DNA of 64,000 nucleotides from Pseudomonadota bacterium (GTDB lineage: Bacteria > Desulfobacterota > Desulfovibrionia > Desulfovibrionales > Desulfomicrobiaceae), in the NCBI GenBank assembly GCA_018902545.1, contig JAHIQM010000004.1:293255-357254 (forward strand). Reading direction: 5' to 3'. Both the position numbers and the translations under genes were made by a program. Positions 9,101-18,132 of the stretch are shown piece by piece (within the stretch, counting starts at the first letter, position 1; the number at the start of each line of letters is the position of its first letter). The notes under the pieces were generated by a model. It worked only from the letters and a program-made list of their open reading frames with translations. It searched no databases and was not told where the DNA came from.

Positions 9101-9757
9101 ATGAAAGTCGATGTGGTACGCAATATTCTGGAGGCCAACGACGCTGTTGCGGCCGAACTCAACGCCCAGCTCAACGCCCGCGGCATCCTGACCCTCAACC
9201 TGATGAGCTCGCCCGGTTCGGGCAAGACATCTCTGCTTGAGCGCACGCTCACCGATCTGAAGAGTGAGTTCAACATGGCCGTCATCGAAGGCGACTGCCA
9301 GACCGAGAACGACGCCCGCCGCGTGGCCGCCACCGGGGCCAAGGTCGTGCAGATCAACACCGCAGGCGGCTGCCACCTCGACAGCACCATGGTCCGCGAC
9401 GCCACGGTGAAGCTCGGCCTCGACGGCGTGGACATCCTCGTGGTCGAAAACGTGGGTAACCTGGTCTGCCCAGCAGAATTCAGCGTGGGTGAAGACTATA
9501 AGGTAACCATCCTGAGCGTGACCGAGGGCGACGACAAGCCCGAGAAATATCCCTTCATCTTCGCCGAATCCAAGGTCATGATCTTAAACAAGATCGACCT
9601 GTTGCCCTACGTCAATTTCGACGTTGACCGTGCCTGCGCCTTTGCCCGCTCCATCAACAAGGACATCGAGATCTTCTCCCTCTCCGCCACCACCGGCCAG
9701 GGCATGGAAGCCTGGTACGACTGGCTGCGCCGGGAACGGGCCAATAAGAAAAAATAG
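9101..9757 (+). CDS. hypB: Hydrogenase nickel incorporation GTPase HypB
   Basis: This 218-residue SIMIBI-class GTPase helps nickel insertion by HypA. The P-loop SSPGSGKTSLLERT lies at about residue 33, VIEGDCQTENDA follows, and NKIDLLPY is the guanine-specificity motif. The metal-site sequence TAGGCHLD is present. The N-terminus lacks the His-rich nickel-storage stretch seen in some HypB proteins. A strong terminator follows, so it ends the transcript. Confidence 0.97.
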   Translation: MKVDVVRNILEANDAVAAELNAQLNARGILTLNLMSSPGSGKTSLLERTLTDLKSEFNMAVIEGDCQTENDARRVAATGAKVVQINTAGGCHLDSTMVRDATVKLGLDGVDILVVENVGNLVCPAEFSVGEDYKVTILSVTEGDDKPEKYPFIFAESKVMILNKIDLLPYVNFDVDRACAFARSINKDIEIFSLSATTGQGMEAWYDWLRRERANKKK

Positions 9758-9778
9758 CCCCGGCCCCGCAAAAATAGC

Positions 9779-9814
9779 AAAGCCCACCATCCGTCCAGAA
9801 AGGTGGGCTTTTTC
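9779..9814 (+). terminator. Rho-independent terminator after hypB
   Basis: The stem AAAGCCCACC / GGTGGGCTTT with a 13-base loop runs into a T-run. Confidence 0.9.
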
Positions 9815-9887
9815 ACGTTTACGGCATGCACGCCGTGATGTCTTTCAAGAAATTCCGGATTCCTTCAGAATGACAATCCAGTTCGGT

Positions 9888-10012
9888 GAGGTCGCTCAAA
9901 AACCGTTCTGGCAAGGCGCGTGTCGATTTTGAAGGGCGAAGTGTAGCCGACTACATGAGGCCTTCAAAATCGACACGCAACGCAGTCCAGAACGGATTTT
10001 TCAGCGGCCTCA
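9888..10012. repeat. Long imperfect palindrome (about 125 bp) between hypB and pgm
   Basis: Two arms of about 48-52 bases (9888-9935 and 9961-10012) are near-complementary. Examples are CCGTTCTGG against CCAGAACGG and GTGTCGATTTTGAAGG against CCTTCAAAATCGACAC, around a 25-base centre. It could form a very long hairpin and overlaps the pgm stop codon, so it may also end pgm transcription. Its form suggests a dispersed intergenic repeat, but copy number cannot be checked here. Confidence 0.8.
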
Positions 10013-11653
10013 TGCCCCTTTAAGCACCCCGTCGACCATATCCTGAGCCTCGGTCTTGATGCGCTCCAGGTGGTCGCGTCCCAGAAAGCTTTCCACGTAG
10101 ATCTTGTACATGTCTTCCGTGCCCGAGGGGCGCGCCGCGAACCAGCCGTTTTCGGTGACCACCTTCAGGCCGCCGATGGACGCGCCGTTGCCAGGCGCGT
10201 GGGTGATCTTGGCCAGGATGGGCTCACCCGCAAGCTCCGCCGAGGTCACCTGCGCCGGGGAGAGCGACGAGAGCAGCTTCTTCTGGGCCATGGTCGCCGG
10301 AGCCTGCAAGCGCTCGTACAGGGGGCTGCCGTGTTTCGCTTCCAGACCCTTGTAGAGGTCGCCGGGATCCTTGCCGGTCACGGCGGTGATCTCGGCGGCG
10401 AGCAGATTCAGCAGAATCCCGTCCTTGTCCGTGGTCCAGACCCCGCCGTCGCGGCGCAGGAAGGAGGCACCCGCGCTCTCCTCGCCGCCGAAGCAGCACG
10501 TCCCGGCCAGCAGGTCGTCCACAAACCACTTGAAACCTACCGGCACTTCCCGCACCGCCCGCCCGTGGGCCGCCACAACGCGATCGACCATGGAACTGGT
10601 AACCAGGGTCTTGCCCACCTGCGCCGCCACCGGCCAGCCCGGACGGTGGGCGAGCAGATAGTCGATGGCCACGGAAATGTAGTGGTTGGGGTTCATGAGC
10701 CCGTGCCCGGCGGTGACGATGCCGTGGCGGTCGGCATCGGGGTCGTTGGCAAAGGCGATGGAGAAGGAATCCTTCATGGCGATGAGCTTGGCCATGGCAT
10801 GGGCCGATGAGCAGTCCATGCGGATCTTGCCGTCCTTGTCCAGGCTCATGAACATGAAGGTCGGATCAACCACTGTGCTGACCACCTTGATGTCCAGCCC
10901 GTAATGCTCGGCAATGGGCTCCCAGAACGGCAACCCCGCCCCGCCCAGAGGGTCCACGCCGATGCTGATGCCCGCAGAGCGGATGGCCTGCATATCAATG
11001 GCGTTGCCCAGATCAAGGACATAGGGGCGGATGAAATCGTGCTCCCGGCACAGACCCTCCCGGAGCGCCCTGGCCAGCGGGATGCGCGGCACCGCGCCGG
11101 GGGTTTCGAGCAGGGCGTTGGCCCGCTTCTCGATCCATCCGGTGACGTCTGTTCCGGCGGGACCACCGTGGGGAGGATTGTACTTGATGCCCCCGTCCTC
11201 GGGCGGATTGTGCGAGGGAGTGATGACCAGGCCATCGGCCAGTCCGGAGGTGCGGCCACGGTTGTAGGTCAGGATGGCGTGGGAGATGACCGGCGTCGGG
11301 GTGTACCCGAAGCCCTGCTGAAAACGACAATCCACACCGGCTGCCGCCAGAACCTCAAGAGCCGTGCGCAGGGCCGGTTCGGACAGGGCGTGGGGGTCCA
11401 TGCCCACGAACAGGGGGCCATCAATACTTTTGGAGAGGCGATATTCACACACGGCCAGGGTGATGGCCAGGATGTGGGCCTCGTTGAAGGACGCCTTGAA
11501 GGCGCAACCCCGGTGCCCCGACGTGCCGAAAGCGACCAGCTGATCCGCCCGGGACGGGTCCACCGCAAGCGTATAGTAGTCGGAGATCAGCCGGGGAACG
11601 TTGATGCGCATTGATTCCGGCACGGATGCGCCGGCCAGGGGGTGAACAGCCAT
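10010..11653 (-). CDS. pgm: Phosphoglucomutase (alpha-D-glucose phosphate-specific)
   Basis: This 547-residue alpha-phosphohexomutase interconverts glucose-1-phosphate and glucose-6-phosphate. The catalytic-serine loop is [20 protein letters not shown]. The Mg-binding loop is [13 protein letters not shown], the sugar-binding loop [11 protein letters not shown], and the C-terminal phosphate-binding loop is in [14 protein letters not shown]. An N-terminal FGTSGHRG is also typical. Length matches the bacterial Pgm class. It is transcribed convergently with hypB. Confidence 0.95.
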   Translation of the reverse strand: MAVHPLAGASVPESMRINVPRLISDYYTLAVDPSRADQLVAFGTSGHRGCAFKASFNEAHILAITLAVCEYRLSKSIDGPLFVGMDPHALSEPALRTALEVLAAAGVDCRFQQGFGYTPTPVISHAILTYNRGRTSGLADGLVITPSHNPPEDGGIKYNPPHGGPAGTDVTGWIEKRANALLETPGAVPRIPLARALREGLCREHDFIRPYVLDLGNAIDMQAIRSAGISIGVDPLGGAGLPFWEPIAEHYGLDIKVVSTVVDPTFMFMSLDKDGKIRMDCSSAHAMAKLIAMKDSFSIAFANDPDADRHGIVTAGHGLMNPNHYISVAIDYLLAHRPGWPVAAQVGKTLVTSSMVDRVVAAHGRAVREVPVGFKWFVDDLLAGTCCFGGEESAGASFLRRDGGVWTTDKDGILLNLLAAEITAVTGKDPGDLYKGLEAKHGSPLYERLQAPATMAQKKLLSSLSPAQVTSAELAGEPILAKITHAPGNGASIGGLKVVTENGWFAARPSGTEDMYKIYVESFLGRDHLERIKTEAQDMVDGVLKGA

Positions 11654-11697
11654 GAATACTCCTTGTGGATAAAAAAAGGCAGGATCCCGGATTCCGG

Positions 11698-13059
11698 TCA
11701 GTTGCTTTCGTGCAAGGCTTGGGAACGCTTGAGCGTTGCCCAGAGCACCTTGTCGTTGGGGTCCTGCTCGTAGGCAGACTTGAAAAACCGCGTGCCGTTC
11801 TGGCCGGCCTTCTGAAAAATGGTCCCGATATTAAAGGCCACGTTCTTGCCCGATGCGGGCAGCTCGGGGTCGAGCTTCAGGGCTTTTTGCACTGCGTTTA
11901 AGGCCTTGTTGGCTTCCCCGCCTTCGCTATAGGCCATGGCCATGTTGTAGAGCAGGATCGCGCTGCCGGGCACCACGGCCAGCACGCGCAGGTACTCGGA
12001 AATGGCCTCCCGCCATTTGCCCTGCTTGCGCAGCGAAATGCCCAGGATGGTGACCGTGGCGATGTCGGCCGCGGTGAGGTTGTCGCCGCGCAGGTCCAGG
12101 GCCTTCTTGGAATAGTGGATGGCCATGTCCGGATCGCGATTGGAGCAGATGTCGGCGATGCGGCCTGACAGATTGGAGAGAAATTCCGACGCCTCGCGCT
12201 GGGCCAGGCGCATCACGCTGCGAAACATCTCATCCGCCACGGCGGTGTTGCCACGCGCGATCTCCAGTTCACCGATATGCAGGATGCGCTGGGTGTTGAG
12301 TGGGCTGATCTCGTTCAATCGGCGCAGGCAATCGAGCTGCTTCTCAGCGTCTCCCGACTGCTCGTAGAGCGCGGCCAGACGTTTGAGCGGGGTTAGATAC
12401 AGCTCTGCGCTCTTCATGGCCCGCTGATACATCTCCTCGGCCCGGGCCGTCATCTCAAGGCCCATGTAGGCGTCGCCCTTGATCATGTACCCCACCGCGC
12501 TGTCCGGCTTCTGCTTCAAAATATCCTCGGCCACGAGCATTGCCTCACCCCAGCCTCCGGCCTCCAGCAGTTTCTTGCCTTTCTCGATGAGCTTGCTGAG
12601 CTTGCCCTGGGGAGCGATGGTGAAGGCCAGCTTCTCGGTGAAGGAGGCCACGGAGATGGGCTTGGTGATGATGTTGTGCGCACCCTGCTCCACCAGAAGC
12701 GCGGTGGTGTGCTGGTCCACCTCCTGGGTCAGCACCACGATCCCCACTCCGGGGCACAGCCGCGTGATGCGTTCCATGACCTGCGACATGTCCGCCTCAG
12801 CAGCCCGGCGTTCGAGGCAGACGATGAAGCGAGCGCGGGAGTCCTGATGCAGGAGCCCGAAGAGGTCGTCGAGGCGGGTGAAATGGTGGAAAGATTTCTT
12901 GGACAGGCCCATGCTGTGATACAGGACCGACTTGATCAGCTCCACGAAGACCCCGTCCTCGGTCAGGGCCACGAATTTGCCCCCGGCCAGGGCGTAGTCG
13001 AAGATCGTGGCCCCGAAGGTATCCTGACCCGGCCCGGAAGCAGCAACGTATGTACCCAT
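11698..13059 (-). CDS. Receiver-like domain plus TPR repeat protein
   Basis: From the ATG at 13059 this encodes 453 residues. The N-terminal part (to about residue 145) resembles a CheY-like receiver fold ([43 protein letters not shown]). The expected phospho-acceptor Asp is not obvious, so it may be a pseudo-receiver. The rest is TPR helices (for example [29 protein letters not shown] and later units to the C-terminus). Such proteins are scaffolds or signalling adaptors. An upstream in-frame start at 13113 would add 18 unlikely residues. It lies 44 bases upstream of pgm and could share its transcript. Confidence 0.8.
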   Translation of the reverse strand: MGTYVAASGPGQDTFGATIFDYALAGGKFVALTEDGVFVELIKSVLYHSMGLSKKSFHHFTRLDDLFGLLHQDSRARFIVCLERRAAEADMSQVMERITRLCPGVGIVVLTQEVDQHTTALLVEQGAHNIITKPISVASFTEKLAFTIAPQGKLSKLIEKGKKLLEAGGWGEAMLVAEDILKQKPDSAVGYMIKGDAYMGLEMTARAEEMYQRAMKSAELYLTPLKRLAALYEQSGDAEKQLDCLRRLNEISPLNTQRILHIGELEIARGNTAVADEMFRSVMRLAQREASEFLSNLSGRIADICSNRDPDMAIHYSKKALDLRGDNLTAADIATVTILGISLRKQGKWREAISEYLRVLAVVPGSAILLYNMAMAYSEGGEANKALNAVQKALKLDPELPASGKNVAFNIGTIFQKAGQNGTRFFKSAYEQDPNDKVLWATLKRSQALHESN

Positions 13060-13234
13060 GGAAGTTAGCCCGCCTTGATTCTTTCTCGCCCCTGTCCCGA
13101 AATGGGCAACCAAGCGACAGAGCGAGAATACACAAAGCCGCGCGGATGTTCAACGCGTTCCTGGCCGTCCGGCAAAGGTCTGTCGCGCTTTGCCCGCAAG
13201 GAACCCGCATGGCGATTTCAAGGGTGAATTATGC

Positions 13235-13263
13235 TTGATTTTACCCCCCGCCTCGCCTAATAA
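13235..13263 (+). promoter_or_regulatory. Sigma-70-type promoter for tRNA-Arg
   Basis: TTGATT and TAATAA boxes are separated by 17 bases, with the predicted start about 13 bases before the tRNA 5' end. Confidence 0.6.
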
Positions 13264-13282
13264 ATTTCCTCCACAATGGACC

Positions 13283-13360
13283 GCCCCCATAGCTCAGGTG
13301 GATAGAGCACGGGATTCCTAATCCCGGTTAGCCCATGTTCGAGTCATGGTGGGGGCACCA
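13283..13360 (+). tRNA. tRNA-Arg (anticodon CCT)
   Basis: This is a complete cloverleaf. The acceptor stem is GCCCCCA / TGGGGGC with discriminator A and an encoded CCA. The D-arm, a 5-bp anticodon stem CGGGA/TCCCG around loop TTCCTAA (anticodon CCT) and a T-arm with TTCGAGT are all present. The 3' 47 bases are the prophage attachment core, so integration rebuilt an intact tRNA. Confidence 0.96.
13314..13360 (+). repeat. attL core (47 bp, within tRNA-Arg)
   Basis: It is identical to 57644-57690, beginning ATTCCTAATCCC and ending GGGGGCACCA. Identity stops immediately after the CCA. Confidence 0.95.
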
Positions 13361-13795
13361 AGAAATTCAGCGGTTTACAGGTTATTTCGGACATACCCGA
13401 AACCTGTAACCCGCTTTTCTTTTGGCTTTGGGTCCAATATGGGTCCAATTTTAACACGCCGTTCCCTGATTTTCCCCCTATTATATCTCATCCAGACGCC
13501 GTTCCGATTGGAACGCCCGCCCGCCTGACTGCCTTAATTTCGTTTAGAGCTGCTGCAGTTGGTATCTTCTTCAAATTGAAAGGTGCCACATCCAGAGATG
13601 CAGCCCATCCAAGACAGGCCGGACAGCTACTACCCCGCCCCCCTCACCCGAGAAATCAAGCAAATGCTCCCATGCGCTCTGGGTCTAACGGGTCCTTCCA
13701 GTGCCTCGAATTACAGGGGTCGCTAGTGGCGCTGGGGGTGGTCGATTTTGAATGTAATAAATTCGATGTAAAAATGGAAAGCTCTGGGGGTGTGC
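13361..13795. other. Prophage left-end non-coding region with replacement tRNA terminator
   Basis: I see no convincing gene here. A long hairpin (13369-13383 pairing 13401-13415, 14 of 15 positions, with an inner TTTCGG/CCGAAA extension) followed by TTTCTTTT directly follows the tRNA. It likely replaces the tRNA's displaced terminator. A tandem GGGTCCAAT motif lies at 13430-13450. Confidence 0.7.
13430..13450. promoter_or_regulatory. Candidate integrase arm-type sites (attL side)
   Basis: GGGTCCAATATGGGTCCAAT contains two copies of GGGTCCAAT 11 bases apart. A closely similar pair (TGTCCAGTATGGGTCCATTA) lies just inside the right att site at 57520-57540. A shared arm motif near both ends fits tyrosine-integrase binding; this is inference. 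Confidence 0.45.
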
Positions 13796-15547
13796 ATGTC
13801 GCAGCATGACGAGACTCTGGCTTCTTTTTTGTCTGGGGCATCGAACGAGAGAGGGCAGGGGTCTGTTTCCGACAGGCTGGACGGCACGGAATCTCAAGCG
13901 GATGGCAACGCGGCCCAACTCAAAGACGGGGATGGATCCGCTTCTGGCAATCCGGATGGCACTGCCCCCCGATTGGATCAAATCGCCGCGCAGGTGGAGG
14001 CCCGGGCCAAGCAGATCCAGGCCATGGTGCCGAAGGCCGACGAGCAGAAAAGCCGAGAGCTCGACCAGCAGTTCGTGATGCAATGCCTGCGCTACAACCG
14101 TGTCGGCGACGCCACCCTCTGGTGCGCCCTGTTCGCCGACAAGTACGTATGGGTGCACGAATGGAAGAAGATGCTCAAGTGGAACGGCCAGCACTGGGAG
14201 CTGGATCCGGACCGCAGGTCCGCCCTGGCCGACATCGAGCGGGTCTGCGAGGCATACTGGAACGCCTATGCTCAATCCGGTGAAGCTCCGGACTCCGACC
14301 TGCACAAGGCGGTCACGAAGCGGATGAATGTCCTGCGGGACAAGGCTGGCCGCGACAATCTGCTCGAATGCGCGGTGACCATCGACAACCCGCCGGTCAT
14401 CTCCCAGGCCCAGCTCGACCGCCAGCCCTACCTTCTGGCCACCTCCACCGGCGTGGTGGATCTGCGCAGCGGAGACTGCGCCCCCGGCCGTCAATCTCAG
14501 CACCTGCTCAATCCCTGCCCGACGCCGTGGACAGGCAAGGACACCCCATGCCCGACCTTCGACCGCTACCTGCTCGACTGCATGGACGGCGACCAGGACA
14601 TGGCGGAATTCCTGATCCGACTCCTGGGCTACGGCCTGCTGGGCGAAAAGCACCTGGCTGTGTGGGCGATCTTCTACGGGCCCTTGTCGCGCAACGGCAA
14701 GGACACGCTGATGAACACGCTCAAGCATGTGCTGGGCAACAAGCTCCACGTGCGCATCAACGTCCAGATGCTCATGGAGCAAAAATTCGCCCGTCAGTCG
14801 GCCCAGCCGGAGCCCGACCTCATGGCCCTTCGCGGCGCCCGTCTCGCCTACGCCTCCGAGGCCTCCCAAAAGATGTCCATCGACCAGGCCAAGATCAAGG
14901 ACATGACCGGCGGCGGCTACATCACGGCCCGCGGCCTTTCGGACAAGGAGATGAGCGAATGGAAGCAGTCGGCGCTCATCGTCATGCTGACCAATTACCT
15001 GCCCAAGCTGAACGTGGATGACGACGGCTTCAAGGCTCGCACGATCTGCGTCGAGTGGCCGGTCAAGTTCGTCGCCAATCCGACAAGGCCCTGGGAGCGG
15101 CAGATCGACTACGGCATCGGCAGGCGACTCGAGGCCGAGGCCTCGGGGATCCTGGCGCGCCTTGTGTCCGGTTGCCAGGACGTGCTGGCCGGCGGCCTGC
15201 GCATCCCGGAGAAGGTGCTGCGCTACACCCAGGAGCAGATGGACGCCTTCGACGACATCGGCCGCTTCCTGCGCGAGTGCTGCGAGATCGAGGAGCCTCC
15301 CACCGGCGACCGCACCTACCGGACCCGCATCGCCGTGTCCGAACTCCTGAAGATCTGCAACTGGTGGTGCAAGAAGCTCCTCGGGAACGCCTATCCGTTC
15401 ACTCCCAAGAAAATGACTCCGGCGCTGGAAAAGAAAGGCATCCAAACGCACAAGGCCTCGGTCATGTTCTACCTTGGCGTCTCGGTCCTGCCCGAGGTCA
15501 TGGCCGAGTACAACGCCGACAACGGCAAGGAGGACCGCCAGTGGTAG
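13796..15547 (+). CDS. Phage/plasmid D5-like helicase-primase (P4-family C-terminal domain)
   Basis: About 583 residues. The C-terminal two thirds is an SF3-type helicase of the D5/P4 primase group. The Walker A-like loop is GPLSRNGKDTLMNTL (about residue 300). A downstream RGARLAYASEASQK fits the Walker B/sensor region, and VMLTNYLPKLN is the family TNxxP motif. The first 100 residues are low-complexity and acidic with no primase catalytic motif, so priming probably depends on the TOPRIM-like gene downstream. The start at 13796 has GGGGG just upstream; a GTG two codons earlier is possible. Confidence 0.88.
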   Translation: MSQHDETLASFLSGASNERGQGSVSDRLDGTESQADGNAAQLKDGDGSASGNPDGTAPRLDQIAAQVEARAKQIQAMVPKADEQKSRELDQQFVMQCLRYNRVGDATLWCALFADKYVWVHEWKKMLKWNGQHWELDPDRRSALADIERVCEAYWNAYAQSGEAPDSDLHKAVTKRMNVLRDKAGRDNLLECAVTIDNPPVISQAQLDRQPYLLATSTGVVDLRSGDCAPGRQSQHLLNPCPTPWTGKDTPCPTFDRYLLDCMDGDQDMAEFLIRLLGYGLLGEKHLAVWAIFYGPLSRNGKDTLMNTLKHVLGNKLHVRINVQMLMEQKFARQSAQPEPDLMALRGARLAYASEASQKMSIDQAKIKDMTGGGYITARGLSDKEMSEWKQSALIVMLTNYLPKLNVDDDGFKARTICVEWPVKFVANPTRPWERQIDYGIGRRLEAEASGILARLVSGCQDVLAGGLRIPEKVLRYTQEQMDAFDDIGRFLRECCEIEEPPTGDRTYRTRIAVSELLKICNWWCKKLLGNAYPFTPKKMTPALEKKGIQTHKASVMFYLGVSVLPEVMAEYNADNGKEDRQW

Positions 15548-15628
15548 CCTACCCTCCCGCCGTCCCTGCGTTCCTCCCGCTGTTCGCGCATCGCAACCAA
15601 CTGCGTTTATTGAACTTCAAGAGCGAAA

Positions 15629-15722
15629 TGGGAGTATGGGAGGATTTTCCCCATAACACCGCGCACACCCGCACACCATACGCGCGGGCGTGCGTATATG
15701 TCATTATCCTCCCATACTCCCA
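15629..15722. repeat. Perfect 17-bp inverted repeat with nested hairpin between replication genes
   Basis: TGGGAGTATGGGAGGAT (15629-15645) is exactly complementary to 15706-15722. The 60-base spacer holds a smaller stem (CGCACACCCGC against GCGGGCGTGCG, 10 of 11). It sits in the 259-base gap between helicase and primase genes, the only sizeable gap in this operon, so a replication origin or an RNA regulator is plausible. No terminator T-run is seen. Confidence 0.7.
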
Positions 15723-15806
15723 AAAGGGAATAGAAAGCATAATAAAAGAAGGCCTTGCGATGCCCGTGGCGAGCGGGAGAAGCTCCCGGCCAGGGAGGAT
15801 GGCGGC

Positions 15807-17330
15807 ATGAGCGCGACCATCCTCGACCTGCTGGCCCGCCATGTCGGCGCCGACAAGATCATCCGCGTCGGCGGCAAGGACGGCGGGCTGTACCACTCCC
15901 CCTGCCCGGCCTGCGGCGGCACCGACCGATTCATGACCTTCCCCGGGCAGCCCGGCGGCGACATGGCCCAGCAGCACGGCGTGAACGGAACCTGGTCGTG
16001 CCCGCGGCACTGCCAAAAGGGTGGCGACGTCATCAGCTTCCTGCAGGAGTTCGACGGGATGTCCTTTACCGAGGCCTGCGCCGAGCTCGACATCACCGTC
16101 GCGAAAGCTCCCCGGACCTACCGCCCGCTGCGCCGCCCCCAGGCCGCAACCGCCACCTTCGAGCCCGACGCCTACCAGGCTCCCTCTGCCGTCTGGCGCG
16201 AACACGCCGCCAAGCTGGCCACCGAGGCCCACGCCGCCCTGCTGCGCGAGCCGTCAGCCCTGCGCTGGCTCGCGGACCGTGGCCTGCCCCTCGAGGCCGT
16301 CACCGCCTACCGCCTGGGCTGGCTGGCCGGAGAGGACCGGGACGGGACGAAGATCTTCCGTCAGCGCGCCGCGTTCGGCCTGCCGCCCAAGACCAAGGAC
16401 GGCAGGGAGGTCCGCTCCATGTGCATCCCGCGCGGGATCACCATCCCGGCCTGGTCCCGGGACGGGCAATGCCTGCGCCTGCGCATCCGGCGCCCGAACA
16501 GGGACCTGGACGCGTCCAACCCGCACGACCCCAAGTACATGCTGGTGACCCAGCCCGACCCGAAGTGGTCCGCCCCGCTGGTGCTGCCGCCTGTCGGCGT
16601 GCTGCCGGAGCTGGCCACATGGGTGATCGTCGAGGCCGAGCTCGACGCCATGACCCTCCACCACGCCTGCGGCGGACGCGTCGGCGTCGTGGCGGTCCTG
16701 TCCGTCGCCATGCGCCCGGACGCCGTGGCCCACGCGGCCCTGTCCGTCGCCACGCGGATCCTAGTGGCCCTCGACTTCGACAAGCCGGCCGAGGACGGCA
16801 GGCCGACGCCCACGGCCAAGGCATGGCCGTGGTGGGAGGCCGCCTACCCGCACGCCAGGCTGTGGCCCGTACCCCAGGGCAAGGACCCCGGCGAGGCCTT
16901 CGCCGCCGGCGTGGCCCTCCGGGACTGGGTGCGCGCCGGGATGCCGCTGGCATGCGCAGTGCCCCCCGCCGTCAGGCAGGATTCCGGGACTTCGGGACCA
17001 TCGCCGCTTGTCGATCCCAACGGGGGGCGGGGCGAAAAAGCCCTCCCTGCGGCAGTGAAGCCGGTCCGGCCGTGGCCCGAGTATTTCGGGGACTGGATGC
17101 CCCCGGCGGCGGTCGTCGAGCTGGCCGAATTCTGGCCCGGCAAGCCGTTGGAATTCCGCAAGGAAGGCGACGGCGGCGGCTGGCGCTACGACCCGGATTG
17201 GGCGGCCAGCTACCCGCAGTCGCTGCACGATTTCCTGACCATGGCCGAGGCCAGCGACGTGTGGCGCTGGCTCGACGAGCATGCGGCCGATGTGGTCACG
17301 TCCAGAAATTTCCTCTTCATTTGGGGATGA
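15807..17330 (+). CDS. Phage DNA primase with zinc-binding and TOPRIM-like domains
   Basis: This 507-residue protein begins with a CHC2-type zinc motif (CPACGGTDRFMTFPG and CPRHCQKGGDVISFL, about residues 33-80). A TOPRIM-like core follows (VIVEAELDAMTLHH about residue 275; ILVALDFDKPAED about residue 317 with the DxD-type acidic pair). It probably makes primers for the helicase encoded upstream. The C-terminal 120 residues are phage-specific. The ATG at 15807 was chosen because the zinc domain starts soon after it; the upstream extension falls in the inverted-repeat region. Confidence 0.85.
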   Translation: MSATILDLLARHVGADKIIRVGGKDGGLYHSPCPACGGTDRFMTFPGQPGGDMAQQHGVNGTWSCPRHCQKGGDVISFLQEFDGMSFTEACAELDITVAKAPRTYRPLRRPQAATATFEPDAYQAPSAVWREHAAKLATEAHAALLREPSALRWLADRGLPLEAVTAYRLGWLAGEDRDGTKIFRQRAAFGLPPKTKDGREVRSMCIPRGITIPAWSRDGQCLRLRIRRPNRDLDASNPHDPKYMLVTQPDPKWSAPLVLPPVGVLPELATWVIVEAELDAMTLHHACGGRVGVVAVLSVAMRPDAVAHAALSVATRILVALDFDKPAEDGRPTPTAKAWPWWEAAYPHARLWPVPQGKDPGEAFAAGVALRDWVRAGMPLACAVPPAVRQDSGTSGPSPLVDPNGGRGEKALPAAVKPVRPWPEYFGDWMPPAAVVELAEFWPGKPLEFRKEGDGGGWRYDPDWAASYPQSLHDFLTMAEASDVWRWLDEHAADVVTSRNFLFIWG

Positions 17331-17342
17331 TCGGAGAACTCC

Positions 17343-17669
17343 ATGAAAGACCATGCCTACAATTGCGGACAGTGCGCCCCAGGCCCGGAGCGCAAGGGCT
17401 TCTCGCCTGAAACAAGCCCGGCCGCGCAGGTCCTGAACGCCCTCGCGCGCACCTCCAACCCCGTCGGCCCCGGGCTGCTCAAGGCGGCCCGGGCGCAGCT
17501 GCGGCGCCTGGTCGAGCAGGACCGGATCATCGACCGCATCCGCGACGCCGCCGCCCTTCCCGGATGCCCCCCGGGGGACCTGCCGGACCTGATCGAAAGC
17601 CTGCTCTCCGAACTGGCGGCAAGGCAGATCGCCGCAGACATCCACGCCGGAGGAACGGATGAAAAATGA
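17343..17669 (+). CDS. Hypothetical phage protein
   Basis: 108 residues, with two short Cys motifs near the N-terminus (CGQC) and predicted helices after residue 35. It overlaps the next gene by 11 bases, in a run of overlapping early genes. I do not recognise the family. Confidence 0.6.
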   Translation: MKDHAYNCGQCAPGPERKGFSPETSPAAQVLNALARTSNPVGPGLLKAARAQLRRLVEQDRIIDRIRDAAALPGCPPGDLPDLIESLLSELAARQIAADIHAGGTDEK

Positions 17670-18132
17670 ACACCCGGCTCCCGCCTGCAGGCTGGGCGTC
17701 TGCGGCAGCCGCACCCTGACCGATGAGCGGGTCAAGATCATCCTGCTGGAGGAGATCGCCGCCAGCGCGGCCACGGAGATCGTGACCCATGCCGAGCCGG
17801 AGGGCGTCTGCGCCATGGCGCGCGAACTCTGCCGCGAAAAGGCCATCCCGCTCAAGCTGCACTTCCTCAATTTCAAGTACCTGCGCGGCGCGTTCGAGCA
17901 CCGCAGCCGCGATGTCTTCAAGGACTGCGACCGCTGCGTGTTCATCTGGGACGGGAAAAGCAAGGGCACGCACAACGAGCTGAACATGTGCAGAAAGCTG
18001 GGCATTCCGCACGTGTTTCACGAACTGAAACCGACGCCCTACGCGGCCAGCGTGGGCTTCGAGATCGACCGGGACTGGGACGTTGGCACTGAGATCGAGG
18101 TGCCCCTGGCTGATTTCGAGACCGGGCTGTGA
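17659..18132 (+). CDS. SLOG-superfamily (DUF2493/YspA-like) nucleotide-binding protein
   Basis: 157 residues with a Rossmann-like SLOG fold. The N-terminal LGVCGSRTLTDE and later CDRCVFIWDGKSKGTHNELN (about residues 94-113) match the DUF2493 pattern of a glycine-rich strand-loop and a sugar/phosphate loop. SLOG proteins bind or process nucleotides or ADP-ribose derivatives, and some sense defence second messengers. In phages they are common but uncharacterised. It overlaps both neighbours, so it is part of the early/packaging transcript. Confidence 0.75.
   Translation: MKNEHPAPACRLGVCGSRTLTDERVKIILLEEIAASAATEIVTHAEPEGVCAMARELCREKAIPLKLHFLNFKYLRGAFEHRSRDVFKDCDRCVFIWDGKSKGTHNELNMCRKLGIPHVFHELKPTPYAASVGFEIDRDWDVGTEIEVPLADFETGL

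Noticed and set aside
13576..13809. Small ORF at the prophage left end
   Set aside because: No ribosome site, atypical composition, and it overlaps the helicase start.
13685..15451. A 588-codon minus-strand frame opposite the helicase-primase
   Set aside because: Shadow frame; the plus strand has Walker and TNxxP motifs.
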